From NCBI GenBank assembly GCA_019634625.1, contig JAHCBA010000036.1, positions 1 to 64,000 on the forward strand: a stretch of DNA of 64,000 bases. The letters run 5' to 3'. This stretch comes from Verrucomicrobiia bacterium (GTDB lineage: Bacteria > Verrucomicrobiota > Verrucomicrobiia > Limisphaerales > CAIMTB01). Below the pieces are notes generated by a model. It made no database searches, was not told the DNA's origin, and saw only the letters and a program-made list of their open reading frames with translations. Below, piece by piece: positions 26,476 through 36,845 of this stretch; the first letter of the stretch is position 1, and each line of letters begins with the position of its first letter. Made by a program: the position numbers and the translations under genes.

Positions 26476-28053
26476 TCAGTTGATCGCTTCCGTCGCCTTG
26501 AAGCCACTCGCCTCGATGGCCGCCATCACTTTCGCCGCCGAGATCTTGTTCGGATCGAAGTCCACCACGGCCTTCTTGCCTTCGTGGGAGACCTTGGATT
26601 CCACGACGCCCGTCACCTGGGTGAGGGCCTTGCTGACCTTGGAGGAGCAGGCACCGCAGGCCAGGCCGTTCACGGCGTAGGTGACACGTTGCGCTTCCAC
26701 CTTGTAGCCGGCGTCCTTCAGCGTGGCCATGATCTTGTCCGTGCAAACCTTCTCCTTGCTGAAGGTGACCTTGGTGAACTTGCTGGAATCGCAGGTGGCC
26801 ACGTCGCTGACACCGTCGAGGCGGGTCAGGTTCTTCTTCAGGGTCTCCGCGCAGTCAGCCCCTTTGACCTTCAACATCACGTGCTGACCCTTGGAGGCGT
26901 CGCAGGTGGCGGCGTCCTTCGCCTGGACGGAGGTTGCCTCGGTGGCAGAGCAGTCGGCCTTGGCTTCGGCGGAGGTTGCCTCGGTGGCGGAGCAGTCGGA
27001 CTTGGCGGAGGTGGCTTCAGTCTTGGCGCAGTCGGCCTTGGCTTCGGCGGAGGTTGCCTCGGTGGCGGAGCAGTCGGACTTGGCGGAGGTGGCTTCAGTC
27101 TTGGCGCAGTCAGCCTTGGCTTCGGTGGAGGTTGCCTCGGTGGCGGAGCACTCGGCCTTGGCGGAGGTGGCTTCGGTCTTGGAGCAGTCGGCCTTGGCTT
27201 CGGCGGAGGTTGCCTCGGTGGCGGAGCAGTCGGACTTGGCGGAGGTGGCTTCGGTCTTGGAGCAGTCGGCCTTGGCTTCGGTGGAGGTTGCCTCGGTGGC
27301 GGAGCACTCGGTCTTGGCGGAGGTGGCTTCGGTCTTGGAGCAGTCGGCCTTGGCCTCGGCGGAGGTCGCCTCGGTGGCGGCGCAATCGGACTTGGCAGCG
27401 CAGTCAGCCTTGGCGGAGGTGGCCTCGGTCTTGGCGCAGTCGGCCTTGGCCTCGGTGGAGGTCGCCTCGGTGGCGGCGCAGTCGGACTTGGCAGCGCAGT
27501 CAGCCTTGGCGGAGGTGGCCTCGGTCTTGGCGCAGTCGGCCTTGGCCTCGGTGGAGGTCGCCTCGGTGGCGGCGCAATCGGACTTGGCAGCGCAGTCAGC
27601 CTTGGCGGAGGTGGCCTCGGTCTTGGAGCAGTCGGACTTGGCCTCGGCGGAGGTCGCCTCAGTGGCGGCGCAGTCGGACTTGGCCGCGCAGTCAGCCTTG
27701 GCGGAGGTGGCCTCGGTCTTGGAGCAGTCGGCCTTGGCCTCGGTGGATGTCGCCTCGGTGGCGGCGCAGTCGGCCTTGGCTTCGGTGGAAGTCGCCTCGG
27801 TGGCGGCGCAGTCGGACTTGGCCGCGCAGTCAGCCTTGGCGGAGGTGGCCTCGGTCTTGGCGCAGTCGGCCTTGGCCTCGGTGGAAGTCGCCTCAGTGGC
27901 GGCGCAGTCGGACTTGGCCGTACAGTCGGCTTTGACGGAGGTGGCTTCAACGGCCGGCTTGGCATCGGGACACGGAGCCGGATTGGCATGGAGGCTAACC
28001 TGGAGGGCCAGGAAGGCCGCCGACGCCAACGCGATCGACAGGGGCTTTTTCAT
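26476..28053 (-). CDS. Exported cysteine-repeat protein with two HMA domains
   Basis: A 525-residue protein I do not recognise as a whole. Residues 1-24 are a signal peptide (MKKPLSIALASAAFLALQVS, cleavage near HANPAP). Residues 41-378 are 23 tandem units of 12, 14 or 20 residues built from KADCAKTEATSA, KADCSATEATSAEA and KADCAAKSDCAATEATSTEA, carrying 29 cysteines, almost all as D-C or E-C. Residues about 391-455 are a degenerate heavy-metal-associated domain (KVKGADCAETL: one Cys of the pair is lost). Residues 456-522 are an intact HMA domain with C466-G-A-C469 (VNGLACGACSSKVSKAL). HMA domains bind Cu, Hg or similar soft metals. Predicted periplasmic or secreted; I infer a multi-thiol metal or redox buffer with an HMA delivery end. 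No metal transporter gene adjoins it. Confidence 0.85.
   Translation of the reverse strand: MKKPLSIALASAAFLALQVSLHANPAPCPDAKPAVEATSVKADCTAKSDCAATEATSTEAKADCAKTEATSAKADCAAKSDCAATEATSTEAKADCAATEATSTEAKADCSKTEATSAKADCAAKSDCAATEATSAEAKSDCSKTEATSAKADCAAKSDCAATEATSTEAKADCAKTEATSAKADCAAKSDCAATEATSTEAKADCAKTEATSAKADCAAKSDCAATEATSAEAKADCSKTEATSAKTECSATEATSTEAKADCSKTEATSAKSDCSATEATSAEAKADCSKTEATSAKAECSATEATSTEAKADCAKTEATSAKSDCSATEATSAEAKADCAKTEATSAKSDCSATEATSAEAKADCSATEATSVQAKDAATCDASKGQHVMLKVKGADCAETLKKNLTRLDGVSDVATCDSSKFTKVTFSKEKVCTDKIMATLKDAGYKVEAQRVTYAVNGLACGACSSKVSKALTQVTGVVESKVSHEGKKAVVDFDPNKISAAKVMAAIEASGFKATEAIN
26920..27933 (-). repeat. Coding tandem repeat, cysteine-repeat region
   Basis: About 1 kb of in-frame tandem DNA repeat encoding residues 41-378 of the HMA protein. 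Two higher-order forms are visible: a 96-bp form (20+12 residues) in the N-terminal half and a 78-bp form (14+12 residues) in the C-terminal half. Unit lengths are all multiples of 3, so unit gain or loss keeps the frame. All six frames are open here, which creates several long spurious reading frames. Confidence 0.95.
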
Positions 28054-28184
28054 GGTTTGTATCAGAACTGAGTTCAGGACGACCCGTTCGTTGTAGCGTG
28101 CGGGTTGGGAGAATCAAGCGGCGTTGTTGGATGTCAGCGGTTTCCTGGTGGGTAGCCGGAGCCGGGAGCTGCAGCGGGGCTGTG

Positions 28185-28210
28185 GCCGGCTGAAGCCGGG
28201 ACACCGAACG
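28185..28210 (+). repeat. Short dispersed repeat, 26 bp, copy 2
   Basis: Identical over 26 bases to 2436-2461, with the hairpin CCGGCTGAAGCCGG. It lies upstream of the cysteine-repeat gene in a gap (28054-28581) made mostly of repeat pieces. Confidence 0.7.
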
Positions 28211-28278
28211 GGGAGACACGGGACTTGGTCAACGGCCCTCGATCCGGAGCTTCTGGCAAGGACGCGGACCTTCAAACC

Positions 28279-28471
28279 GTGCATCCCGGACTCGCGGAGC
28301 TTGTCCCTCCGAAAGGTGGAGCCGGGTGGGTACATCTGGAGGGCCGGGTTCGAGGAGGCTGAAGGGGGGCGGTGCCGTGGATGGAGGACTCGCGGAGCTC
28401 GTCCTTCCGAGAGGTGTGCCTGCGGGTTCGAGGGCGGGGACGAGTACCGTCCTTCGGGCTGGGCACGAGTC
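28279..28471. repeat. Composite of dispersed repeats
   Basis: Begins with GTGCATCCCGGACTCGCGGA (part of the 155-bp repeat), continues with a diverged AGTTC-ACGAGGCCG-like block (about 28336) and a second GGACTCGCGGAGCTCGTCC core (28386). It ends with a 54-base element, 28418-28471 (CTGCGGGTTCGAGG...CCTTCGGGCT), repeated at 39959-40013. No gene is seen between 28054 and 28581. Confidence 0.7.
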
Positions 28472-28581
28472 CCCACGAGGAATGGCTTGGGCGAGTTCCA
28501 AGAACCTGGGATGCGCCCGCCTTCCAAGGGGGGGCAGCATTTTGATGGCAGGTGGGCGGGGCGCAGCGGCAATGTCCGGGC

Positions 28582-29319
28582 ATGGACCGACGCAAATGGA
28601 TTTCTGGAACCGGACCCGGCAGGAGACTGATTGGGATGGGACTGATCATCGGACTGGGGTTGGGGATGAGTGCGATGTCGGAGGAGCCGCGGGTGGTGAC
28701 GCCAGGGGCGACGTTCAGTCATGGGGCGCCGCCGCCATCGGACGCCGTGGTGTTGTTCGATGGGCGGGACCTGTCGGCGTGGGTGGGGCCGCGGGGCAGT
28801 GCGCCGGCGTGGAAGGTGGAGAACGGATACGCGGAGGTGCGGGGCGGGGGGATCACGACCCGGGAGGAATTCGGCGACATCCAACTGCACATCGAGTGGG
28901 CTGCGCCGGCGGAGGTGACGGGGCAGGATCAGGGGAGGGGGAACAGCGGGGTGTACTTCCAGGGGCGGTATGAGATCCAGGTGTTGGATTCCTTTGAGAA
29001 CCCGACCGCGCCCACGGGGCAGGCGGCGGCGTTCTATGGAATTGCGGCACCGCTGGTGAACGCCTCGAAGCGGCCGGGGGAATGGCAGACGTACGACATT
29101 GTATTTCGGGCGCCGAAGGTGGGAGAGGACGGCGCGGTGATTCCCGGATCCTTCACGGTGTTCCACAACGGCGTGCTGGTGCTGGACCGGGTGCCGATCA
29201 CGGGCGGTGCGACGACGGCGGCACCGGGACGCGGGGTTGTCGCGAAGGGCCCGTTGCATCTGCAGGACCACGGCAACCCGGTCCGGTTCCGGAACATCTG
29301 GTTGCGGAAGCTGGAATGA
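28582..29319 (+). CDS. DUF1080 (3-keto-disaccharide hydrolase-like) exported protein
   Basis: A 245-residue protein from the ATG at 28582; a second ATG at 28636 is possible. Both leave an N-terminal hydrophobic segment (MGLIIGLGLGMSAM) as a signal. The DUF1080 beta-sandwich shows its usual blocks: VVLFDGRDLSAWVG, TTREEFGDIQLHIEW, GNSGVYFQGRYEIQVLDS, WQTYDIVFRAP and RFRNIWLRKLE. The fold is concanavalin-like. Members are abundant in Verrucomicrobiota and Planctomycetes and some hydrolyse 3-keto-glycosides. A second copy lies at 36846-37682. It is followed by rarA after 12 bases; this looks like proximity rather than a shared pathway. Confidence 0.9.
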   Translation: MDRRKWISGTGPGRRLIGMGLIIGLGLGMSAMSEEPRVVTPGATFSHGAPPPSDAVVLFDGRDLSAWVGPRGSAPAWKVENGYAEVRGGGITTREEFGDIQLHIEWAAPAEVTGQDQGRGNSGVYFQGRYEIQVLDSFENPTAPTGQAAAFYGIAAPLVNASKRPGEWQTYDIVFRAPKVGEDGAVIPGSFTVFHNGVLVLDRVPITGGATTAAPGRGVVAKGPLHLQDHGNPVRFRNIWLRKLE

Positions 29320-29331
29320 AGGGGTGCCGCC

Positions 29332-30759
29332 ATGGGCCAAGCCGACCTTTTTGCCGCTTCGCCGACACCGGCGCGACCCGCCGGGACAGGGGCGGGGGGC
29401 GGGCCGGAGGCTGGGGCATCAGGAGGGTTTGAGGGGGGCGAGCGGCGGACGGCGCGTCCGGCACCCTTGGCGGCACGGATGCGGCCCCGGACGCTGGAGG
29501 AGTACGCGGGGCAGCGGCACATCCTGGCGCCGGGCCAGTTGTTGCGACGGGCGATTGAAGCGGACCGGGTGCAGTCGGTGTTGTTCTACGGTCCGCCGGG
29601 GACGGGGAAGACGTCGCTGGCGCAGATCATTGCGCGGCAGACGCGGTGCCGGTTCGAGCGGTTGAGCGGGGTGGAATCGAACGTGGCGGACATCCGGCGG
29701 ATTCTGGCGACGGCATCGAACCGTCTGGCGAATGCGGGCGAATCGACGCTGCTGTTCATCGACGAGATCCACCGGTTCAACAAGGCGCAGCAGGACGTGC
29801 TGCTGCCGGATGTCGAAGCGGGAGTGGTACGGCTCATCGGAGCGACGACGCACAATCCTTTCTTCTTCGTGAACGCGCCGCTGGTGTCGCGTTCGCAGAT
29901 CTTCGAATTGCGGCCGCTGGACGAGGAGGCGATCCGGGGATTGCTGGAGCGGGCCCTTGGGGATGAGGAGAGGGGATTGGGACATCTGCGGGTGCAGGCG
30001 GATGCCGGGGCGCTGTCGCACCTGGCGCGGGTATCGGACGGCGACGGCCGCAAGGCGCTGAACTCGCTGGAGATTGCGGTACTGACCACGCCGCCGGACG
30101 GGGAGGGGATCATCCGGGTGGATCTGGCGGTGGCGGAGCAGTGCATCCAGCGGAAGGCGGTGGTGTACGACGGGGACGGGGATGCGCATTACGACACCAT
30201 CTCGGCCTTCATCAAGTCGGTGCGTGGAAGCGACGCGGACGCGGCGCTGTACTGGCTGGCGAAGATGATTCATGCGGGGGAGGACCCGAGGTTCATCACG
30301 CGGCGGCTGATGATTCTGGCGGCGGAGGACATCGGGCTGGCGGATCCGATGGGACTGATGGTGACGGTGGCGGCCCATCAGGCGGCGGAGTTTGTGGGGT
30401 GGCCGGAGGCGCGGATTCCGGTGGCGGAGGCGACGGTGTACCTGGCGACGGCGCCCAAGAGCAACTCGTCGATCGTGGCGATCGATGCGGCGCTGGAGGA
30501 CGTGCGGTCGGGCCGGACGCTGCCGGTGCCGGAGCATTTGAGGGACGGGCATTATGCGGGGGCGGAGCGGCTGGGCCATGGGGTGGGGTACGCCTACGCG
30601 CACGGGCACGAGGGACATTTCGTGGCGCAGGATTACCTGGGGTCGAGCCGGCGTTACTACGAGCCGACGGAGCAGGGATTCGAGAAGAAGATCCGGGACC
30701 GGGTGGCGCAATGGCGCGCGCAGTTCGAGGCGGCGCGGGGGCAGGGGGGGCCGGGTTGA
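29332..30759 (+). CDS. rarA: Replication-associated recombination protein A (RarA/MgsA)
   Basis: A 475-residue AAA+ ATPase acting at stalled replication forks, related to clamp-loader subunits. Walker A GPPGTGKTS lies at residues 88-96, Walker B LLFIDEIHRFNK near 141, and sensor 1 in LIGATTHNPFF. The C-terminal tetramerisation part is conserved (VYDGDGDAHYDTISAFIKSVRG, YLATAPKSNSS, YRPTEQG-like YEPTEQGFE). The first 40 residues are a poorly conserved Gly/Ala-rich extension. The next gene begins 11 bases after the stop, so the two are probably co-transcribed. Confidence 0.96.
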   Translation: MGQADLFAASPTPARPAGTGAGGGPEAGASGGFEGGERRTARPAPLAARMRPRTLEEYAGQRHILAPGQLLRRAIEADRVQSVLFYGPPGTGKTSLAQIIARQTRCRFERLSGVESNVADIRRILATASNRLANAGESTLLFIDEIHRFNKAQQDVLLPDVEAGVVRLIGATTHNPFFFVNAPLVSRSQIFELRPLDEEAIRGLLERALGDEERGLGHLRVQADAGALSHLARVSDGDGRKALNSLEIAVLTTPPDGEGIIRVDLAVAEQCIQRKAVVYDGDGDAHYDTISAFIKSVRGSDADAALYWLAKMIHAGEDPRFITRRLMILAAEDIGLADPMGLMVTVAAHQAAEFVGWPEARIPVAEATVYLATAPKSNSSIVAIDAALEDVRSGRTLPVPEHLRDGHYAGAERLGHGVGYAYAHGHEGHFVAQDYLGSSRRYYEPTEQGFEKKIRDRVAQWRAQFEAARGQGGPG

Positions 30760-30770
30760 GCGCTGGCGCG

Positions 30771-31361
30771 ATGGGGGGCGTTGCCGAGGCGAAGCGGGCG
30801 TTGCGGCAGGCGATGCGGGAGCGTCTGTCGGGGATGGGGTTGGAGGAAAGGCGGGACGGATCCGCGGCGGTCTGCCTGCGGCTGCAGGGATCGGAGGAAT
30901 GGGCGGGGGCGGGGGTGGTGCTGGGGTATCTGGCGCTGCCTTCGGAGCCGGAGGTCACGGAGGCGATGCGGGCGGCGGTGGCGGGCGGCAGGGTGGTGGG
31001 GGTGCCGCGATGGAACCGGGACCGGGGCGAGTACGATGCGGCGCGGTGGACGCCGGACGCGGCGTGGCAGCGGGGTCCGGACGGGGTGATTGAGCCGGCG
31101 GCGGAGGCGGAGGCGGTGAACCTTGAACGACTGGACTTGGTGTTGGTTCCGGGCCTAGCCTTCGACTTTGGCGGGCGGCGACTGGGCAGGGGCAGAGGGC
31201 ATTTCGACCGCCTGTTAATCCGTGCGCGGCGGGCGCGCCGCTGGGGCGTCGGTTTTGACGGACAACTCGTGGCCGAGGTGCCGTCCGAGCCCCATGACGT
31301 GAACGTGCAGGTGGTGGTGACCCCCGGGCGATGGTGGACGGTGAAGCCTGGCGGGTGCTGA
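30771..31361 (+). CDS. 5-formyltetrahydrofolate cyclo-ligase
   Basis: A 196-residue enzyme that converts 5-formyl-THF to 5,10-methenyl-THF with ATP. Landmarks: KRALRQAMRERL at the N terminus, GYLALPSEPEV, and the substrate/ATP motif LGRGRGHFDRLL (family GxGxGYYDR; Tyr-Tyr replaced by His-Phe). LVLVPGLAFDFGG matches the conserved LVPGVAFD block. The ATG at 30771 is the first good start after the rarA stop. It is separated by 6 bases from rny. Folate use links it to FolD at 57519, but that gene is distant. Confidence 0.93.
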   Translation: MGGVAEAKRALRQAMRERLSGMGLEERRDGSAAVCLRLQGSEEWAGAGVVLGYLALPSEPEVTEAMRAAVAGGRVVGVPRWNRDRGEYDAARWTPDAAWQRGPDGVIEPAAEAEAVNLERLDLVLVPGLAFDFGGRRLGRGRGHFDRLLIRARRARRWGVGFDGQLVAEVPSEPHDVNVQVVVTPGRWWTVKPGGC

Positions 31362-31367
31362 CGAACC

Positions 31368-32939
31368 ATGGATCCGGCGGTATCGGTCAACCTGCTGATA
31401 GGCGGCGCCGGGCTTCTGGCGGCGGGCTCGGTGCTTCTCTTCGTGCATCACCGTCGGGAGACGGTGCGACTGCGGCGGGAGATGGAGGAGAAGGCGGAGG
31501 GATTGCTGGCGGCGGCGCGCAAGGAGGCGGAATCGATCACGCGGGAGGCGCGGCTGCTGGCGAACGAGGAGGTCCACAAGCTGCGGGAGCAGGCGGATCA
31601 GCACCAGGCGCGGCGTCGTCTGGAGCTCGAGGATATTGACCGGCGGATCGGGGAGCGGGAGCGGCTGGTGAACCAGCAGTTGGAACGGCTGGCGGTGGAG
31701 GAGGAACGGTTGCGGGGTCGGGCGGAGGAGTTGCACCGGCAGCGTCTGGAACTGGACCGGCGGGCGGAGGATCACGGCCGGCTCTGCGAGCAGTTGAAGG
31801 AGGAACTGGGGCGGGTGGCGCGCCTGACGCCCGAGGAGGCGCGGGAGCGGGTGATGGAGCGGGTGCAGAGCGAGGCTGAGCGCGAGGCGGCGGAGCGGGT
31901 CCGGCACGTGCTCGAGGAGGCGCAGTTCCGGGCGGAGGAGAAGGCGCGTCGGATTCTGGCGACGGTGGTGCAGCGTTATGCCGGGGAGTACACCTTTGAG
32001 AGCACCACGACTTCGGTGGCGATCCACAGCGACGAGGTGAAGGGGCGCATCATCGGGAGGGAAGGCCGGAACATCCGGGCCTTCGAGACGGCGACGGGGG
32101 TGACGGTGCTGATCGATGACACGCCGAACGCGGTGGTGATCTCGGGGTTCGATCCGGTGCGGCGGGCGGTGGCGCGGGAATCGATGTCGCGGCTGATCGC
32201 CGATGGACGGATTCATCCCACGCGGATCGAGGAGGTGGTGGCGCAGGTCCAGAAGGAGATGGAGGACAGCATTCTCCGGCTGGGGGAGGAGGCGGTCACG
32301 CGGGTGGGGCTGGCGCCGCTGCACGTGGAGACGATGCGGTTGCTGGGGCGGCTGCGGTTTCGTCACAGCTACTCGCAGAACATCCTGGATCACTCCATCG
32401 AGGTGGCGCACCTGTGCGGATTGCTGGCGGCGGAGCTGGGGGTCGGGGTGGAGGCGGCGAAGCGGTCGGGACTGTTGCACGACATTGGGAAGGCGGTGAG
32501 CCACGAGGTCGAGGGTCCGCACGCGCTGGTGGGGGCCGAGTTGCTGCGGCGGCACGGAGAGGATCCCGCGATTGTGAACGCGGTGGCGTCGCATCATCAG
32601 GAGGTGGATTCCGAGGGGCCGCTGGGAGTGCTGGTGAGCGCGGCGGATGCCATCAGCGCCTCACGTCCCGGGGCGCGATCGGAGACGATGGCGACCTATT
32701 TGAAGCGGGTGGAGCATCTTGAACGGCTGGGCCGGTCGTTTGAGGGCGTGGAGAAGTGCTTTGCGGTCCAGGCGGGTCGGGAATTGCGGGTGATCGTGCG
32801 GTCGGAGGTGGTGGACGACACCGCCAGTTTCCAGCTGGCGCGAACGATCTGCCGGAAGATCGAGGACGATTTGCAGTATCCGGGGCAGATACGGGTGACG
32901 TTGATCCGGGAGACGCGTTGCGTGGAGTACGCGAAGTAG
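31368..32939 (+). CDS. rny: Ribonuclease Y
   Basis: A 523-residue membrane-anchored endoribonuclease that starts decay of many mRNAs. Order of domains: N-terminal transmembrane helix (VNLLIGGAGLLAAGSVLLFV), a long coiled coil rich in Glu/Arg (residues about 30-190), a KH RNA-binding domain (GRIIGREGRNIRAFE, from about 223), and an HD domain with the catalytic pair H371-D372 in LLHDIGKA and the later ASHHQEV. The C-terminal end (VTLIRETRCVEYAK) is typical. Length and architecture match the family fully. It is the last gene of the run that starts with the DUF1080 gene at 28582. Confidence 0.97.
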   Translation: MDPAVSVNLLIGGAGLLAAGSVLLFVHHRRETVRLRREMEEKAEGLLAAARKEAESITREARLLANEEVHKLREQADQHQARRRLELEDIDRRIGERERLVNQQLERLAVEEERLRGRAEELHRQRLELDRRAEDHGRLCEQLKEELGRVARLTPEEARERVMERVQSEAEREAAERVRHVLEEAQFRAEEKARRILATVVQRYAGEYTFESTTTSVAIHSDEVKGRIIGREGRNIRAFETATGVTVLIDDTPNAVVISGFDPVRRAVARESMSRLIADGRIHPTRIEEVVAQVQKEMEDSILRLGEEAVTRVGLAPLHVETMRLLGRLRFRHSYSQNILDHSIEVAHLCGLLAAELGVGVEAAKRSGLLHDIGKAVSHEVEGPHALVGAELLRRHGEDPAIVNAVASHHQEVDSEGPLGVLVSAADAISASRPGARSETMATYLKRVEHLERLGRSFEGVEKCFAVQAGRELRVIVRSEVVDDTASFQLARTICRKIEDDLQYPGQIRVTLIRETRCVEYAK

Positions 32940-32985
32940 GCGGGGAGGTGGGTTCGTGGAGGGGGTTGGTGTGGGGAGGTGGGAA

Positions 32986-33012
32986 GCGGACTCGCGGAGC
33001 TCGTCCCTCCGG
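32986..33012 (+). repeat. Core of the 155-bp repeat, solo copy
   Basis: A 27-base solo copy of the GACTCGCGGAGCTCGTCCCT core lies in the 94-base gap between the convergent rny and DUF1501 genes. It shows that the core spreads or survives without the rest of the element. Confidence 0.65.
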
Positions 33013-33033
33013 GGAGGTGGGAAGGTGGGGGGG

Positions 33034-34503
<1,470 letters not shown>

Positions 34504-34512
34504 TCCGGGGGA

Positions 34513-36792
34513 CTATTCGCGGGTGATGGTTTCGTCGAGGTTGAGGAGCACACGGGCGACGGTGTCCCAGGCGGCGGAGGGGCCGTGGTCGCGGGATTCC
34601 AGTGCGAGGAGATCGCGGAGGCGATCGAGTTCGGTGGGGGAGGGTGGACGGGCGAGGCAGAGGCGGAAGGCGTGGGTGAGGCGCTGGTCGTCGTGTTCGG
34701 CGGGGAGATGGCGGAGACGTTCGGCGAGGGCCTGGGCGAGTTCGACGAAGGCGTGGTCGTTCAGGAGGGTGAGGGCCTGGAGAGGGGTGTTGGAGCGGGG
34801 ACGGCGGGTGCAGGCGCTGAAGGAGTCGGGGGCGTCGAAGACGGTGAGGGCCGGGTGCGGGGTGGCGCGCCAGAAGTAGGTGTAGAGGCCGCGCCGGTAG
34901 CGGTCGGGACCTTCGCTGGGGGTCCAGGGGCGGCGGGACTGGCCGAGGTTCATGACGCCGTCGGGTTGGGGCGGGAAGACGCCGGGGCCGCCGATGGCGG
35001 GATGAAGTTTGCCGGAGGCGACGAGGGCGACATCGCGGATGATTTCGGCATCGAGGCGGAGGCGTTTCTGGCGGGCGAGCAGCCGGTTGGAGGCGTCGAT
35101 GTCGGCGAGGTCGGGCCGGGCGCGGGAGGACTGGCGATAGGTGGCGGAGGAGACGATGAGGCGGTGCATGGCCTTGAGGCTCCAGTCGCGGGATTGGAAC
35201 TCGATGGCCAGCCAGTCGAGCAGGTCGGGATGGGAGGGGGGCGAGCCCTGGGTGCCGAAGTCGTTCTCGGTCTCGACGAGGCCGCGCCCGAAGTACTGCT
35301 GCCAGACCCGGTTCATGGTGACGCGGGCGGTGAGGGGGTTGGCGGGATCGACGATCCAGCGTGCGAGGTCGAGGCGGTTGGGGGGGCGGGCGGAACCGTC
35401 GTGGGTCGGGTTGGGCCGGAGGGGATGAAGGATGGCGGGAGTGCCGGGCTGGACATCGGGGCCGCGCCGGGTGAAGTCGCCCTGGATGTGGATGTAGGAT
35501 TCGCGGGGTTCGGCGCGTTCGGTGAGGACCATGGTGGTGGTGACCGGCGGGGCTTTGCGGCGGAGCGCGGCGAGTTGGCGTTCGAGGGCCTGGCGACGGG
35601 TGGCGACGTCCTCTGCCTCGTGCTCGGCGAGGGCGGCGAGGGCGGCTTCGAGTTCGCTGACGTGGCGGCGGTGATCGGCGAGGGCGGCCTGCTGGGCGGG
35701 GTTGGGCAGGGGCAGTCCGGGTTCGTCCTGGTTATTGAAGAAGGCGAAGAGCTGGAAGTACTCGCGGTGGGAGATCGGATCGAACTTGTGGTCGTGACAC
35801 TGGGCGCAGGCCACGGTGAGGCCGAGGTAGGCGGTGGCGGTGGTGTTGACGCGGTCCACGACGGATTCGATGCGGAACTGTTCGGGATCGATGCCGCCCT
35901 CCTGGTTGATCTGGGTATTGCGGTGGAAGCCGGTGGCGACGCGCTGGTCGAGGGAGGCATCGGGGAGGAGATCGCCGGCGAGTTGCTCGACGGTCATGCG
36001 ATCGAAGGGGAGGTCGTCGTTGAAGGCGCGGATCACCCAGTCGCGCCAGGGCCAGATCGAGCGGGGCGCGTCGATGCTGTAGCCGTGGGAATCGGCGTAG
36101 CGGGCGACATCGAGCCACCATCGGCCCCAGCGTTCGCCGTAGTGGGGGGAGCGGAGGAGGGAATCGACCGCCCGTTCGTAGGCGTCCGGCCGGGAGTCCG
36201 CGAGGAACGCATCGACCTCTTCCGGGGAGGGCGGCAGGCCGGTGAGATCGAGGGCGACGCGGCGCAACAGGGTGATGCGGTCGGCTTCTGGCGAAGGATG
36301 GAGCTGGCGGGATTCGAGGCGGGCGAGAATGAAGGCGTCGATGGGATTGCGGACCCAGGCGGTGTCGCGGACGGGTGGGAGCGGCGGGGGCGTGGGGGCC
36401 TGGAAGGCCCAGTGCGTCCGGCCTCCCGGGGTTTCATCGGCGGGGGCGGGGGCACCGGCGGCGATCCATTCTCGGAAGACTTGGACAATGTCAGGGGACA
36501 GCGCCGGTCGGCGATAGGGCATCCGGGAGATCTCGTCGTGGGAATCTTCGAGGACCTGGATGAGGAGACTGTCCGACGGGTTGCCGGGGACGTAGGCGGG
36601 TCCGAATTCGCCGCCGGCGAGGGCGGCGGCGGCGGTATCGAGGCGGAGGTCACCTTTCTGCTGGTCGGTGCCGTGGCAGCCGGTGCAGTGCTCGGTGAGG
36701 AGGGGCTTGATCTGGGAGAGGTAGTCCGGGGCTGCGATTGCGGATGCGAGGTTGAGGCCGAGCCAGAGGCTGCACCACCGGATCAAGGGCAT
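34513..36792 (-). CDS. PSD1 / DUF1549-DUF1553 protein with planctomycete cytochrome c domain
   Basis: From the ATG at 36792 (MPLIRWCSLWLGLNLASAIA, signal peptide) the protein has 759 residues. A planctomycete-type cytochrome c domain comes first, with the haem site CTGCH in HCTGCHGTDQQKGDLRLD. DUF1549 follows (FILARLESRQLHPSPEAD, RVALDLTGLPPSPEEVDAFL, DVARYADSHGY). A second CxxCH lies in VACAQCHDHKFDPI. DUF1553 ends it (NPLTARVTMNRVWQQYFGRG, SHPDLLDWLA, SSATYRQSS, RRPRSNTPLQALTLLND). An exported haem protein of unknown reaction. It lies between the DUF1080 gene (53 bases upstream) and DUF1501 (9 bases downstream), forming a three-gene unit. Confidence 0.94.
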   Translation of the reverse strand: MPLIRWCSLWLGLNLASAIAAPDYLSQIKPLLTEHCTGCHGTDQQKGDLRLDTAAAALAGGEFGPAYVPGNPSDSLLIQVLEDSHDEISRMPYRRPALSPDIVQVFREWIAAGAPAPADETPGGRTHWAFQAPTPPPLPPVRDTAWVRNPIDAFILARLESRQLHPSPEADRITLLRRVALDLTGLPPSPEEVDAFLADSRPDAYERAVDSLLRSPHYGERWGRWWLDVARYADSHGYSIDAPRSIWPWRDWVIRAFNDDLPFDRMTVEQLAGDLLPDASLDQRVATGFHRNTQINQEGGIDPEQFRIESVVDRVNTTATAYLGLTVACAQCHDHKFDPISHREYFQLFAFFNNQDEPGLPLPNPAQQAALADHRRHVSELEAALAALAEHEAEDVATRRQALERQLAALRRKAPPVTTTMVLTERAEPRESYIHIQGDFTRRGPDVQPGTPAILHPLRPNPTHDGSARPPNRLDLARWIVDPANPLTARVTMNRVWQQYFGRGLVETENDFGTQGSPPSHPDLLDWLAIEFQSRDWSLKAMHRLIVSSATYRQSSRARPDLADIDASNRLLARQKRLRLDAEIIRDVALVASGKLHPAIGGPGVFPPQPDGVMNLGQSRRPWTPSEGPDRYRRGLYTYFWRATPHPALTVFDAPDSFSACTRRPRSNTPLQALTLLNDHAFVELAQALAERLRHLPAEHDDQRLTHAFRLCLARPPSPTELDRLRDLLALESRDHGPSAAWDTVARVLLNLDETITRE

Positions 36793-36845
36793 GATGGGAA
36801 TCACCTTAGAAAGAGAGGATCCGAAGGCAACCCCGGATCGTCCGG

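Noticed and set aside
26584-28096. Plus-strand frames of 401 and 495 residues rich in Gly-Leu or Ala-Ser-Val repeats over the cysteine array
   Set aside because: They are reverse readings of the tandem repeat. The minus-strand frame alone has a signal peptide and HMA domains.
30141-30770. An upstream-extended 5-formyl-THF cyclo-ligase beginning inside rarA
   Set aside because: The extension is an out-of-frame reading of rarA; homologues start at about 30771.
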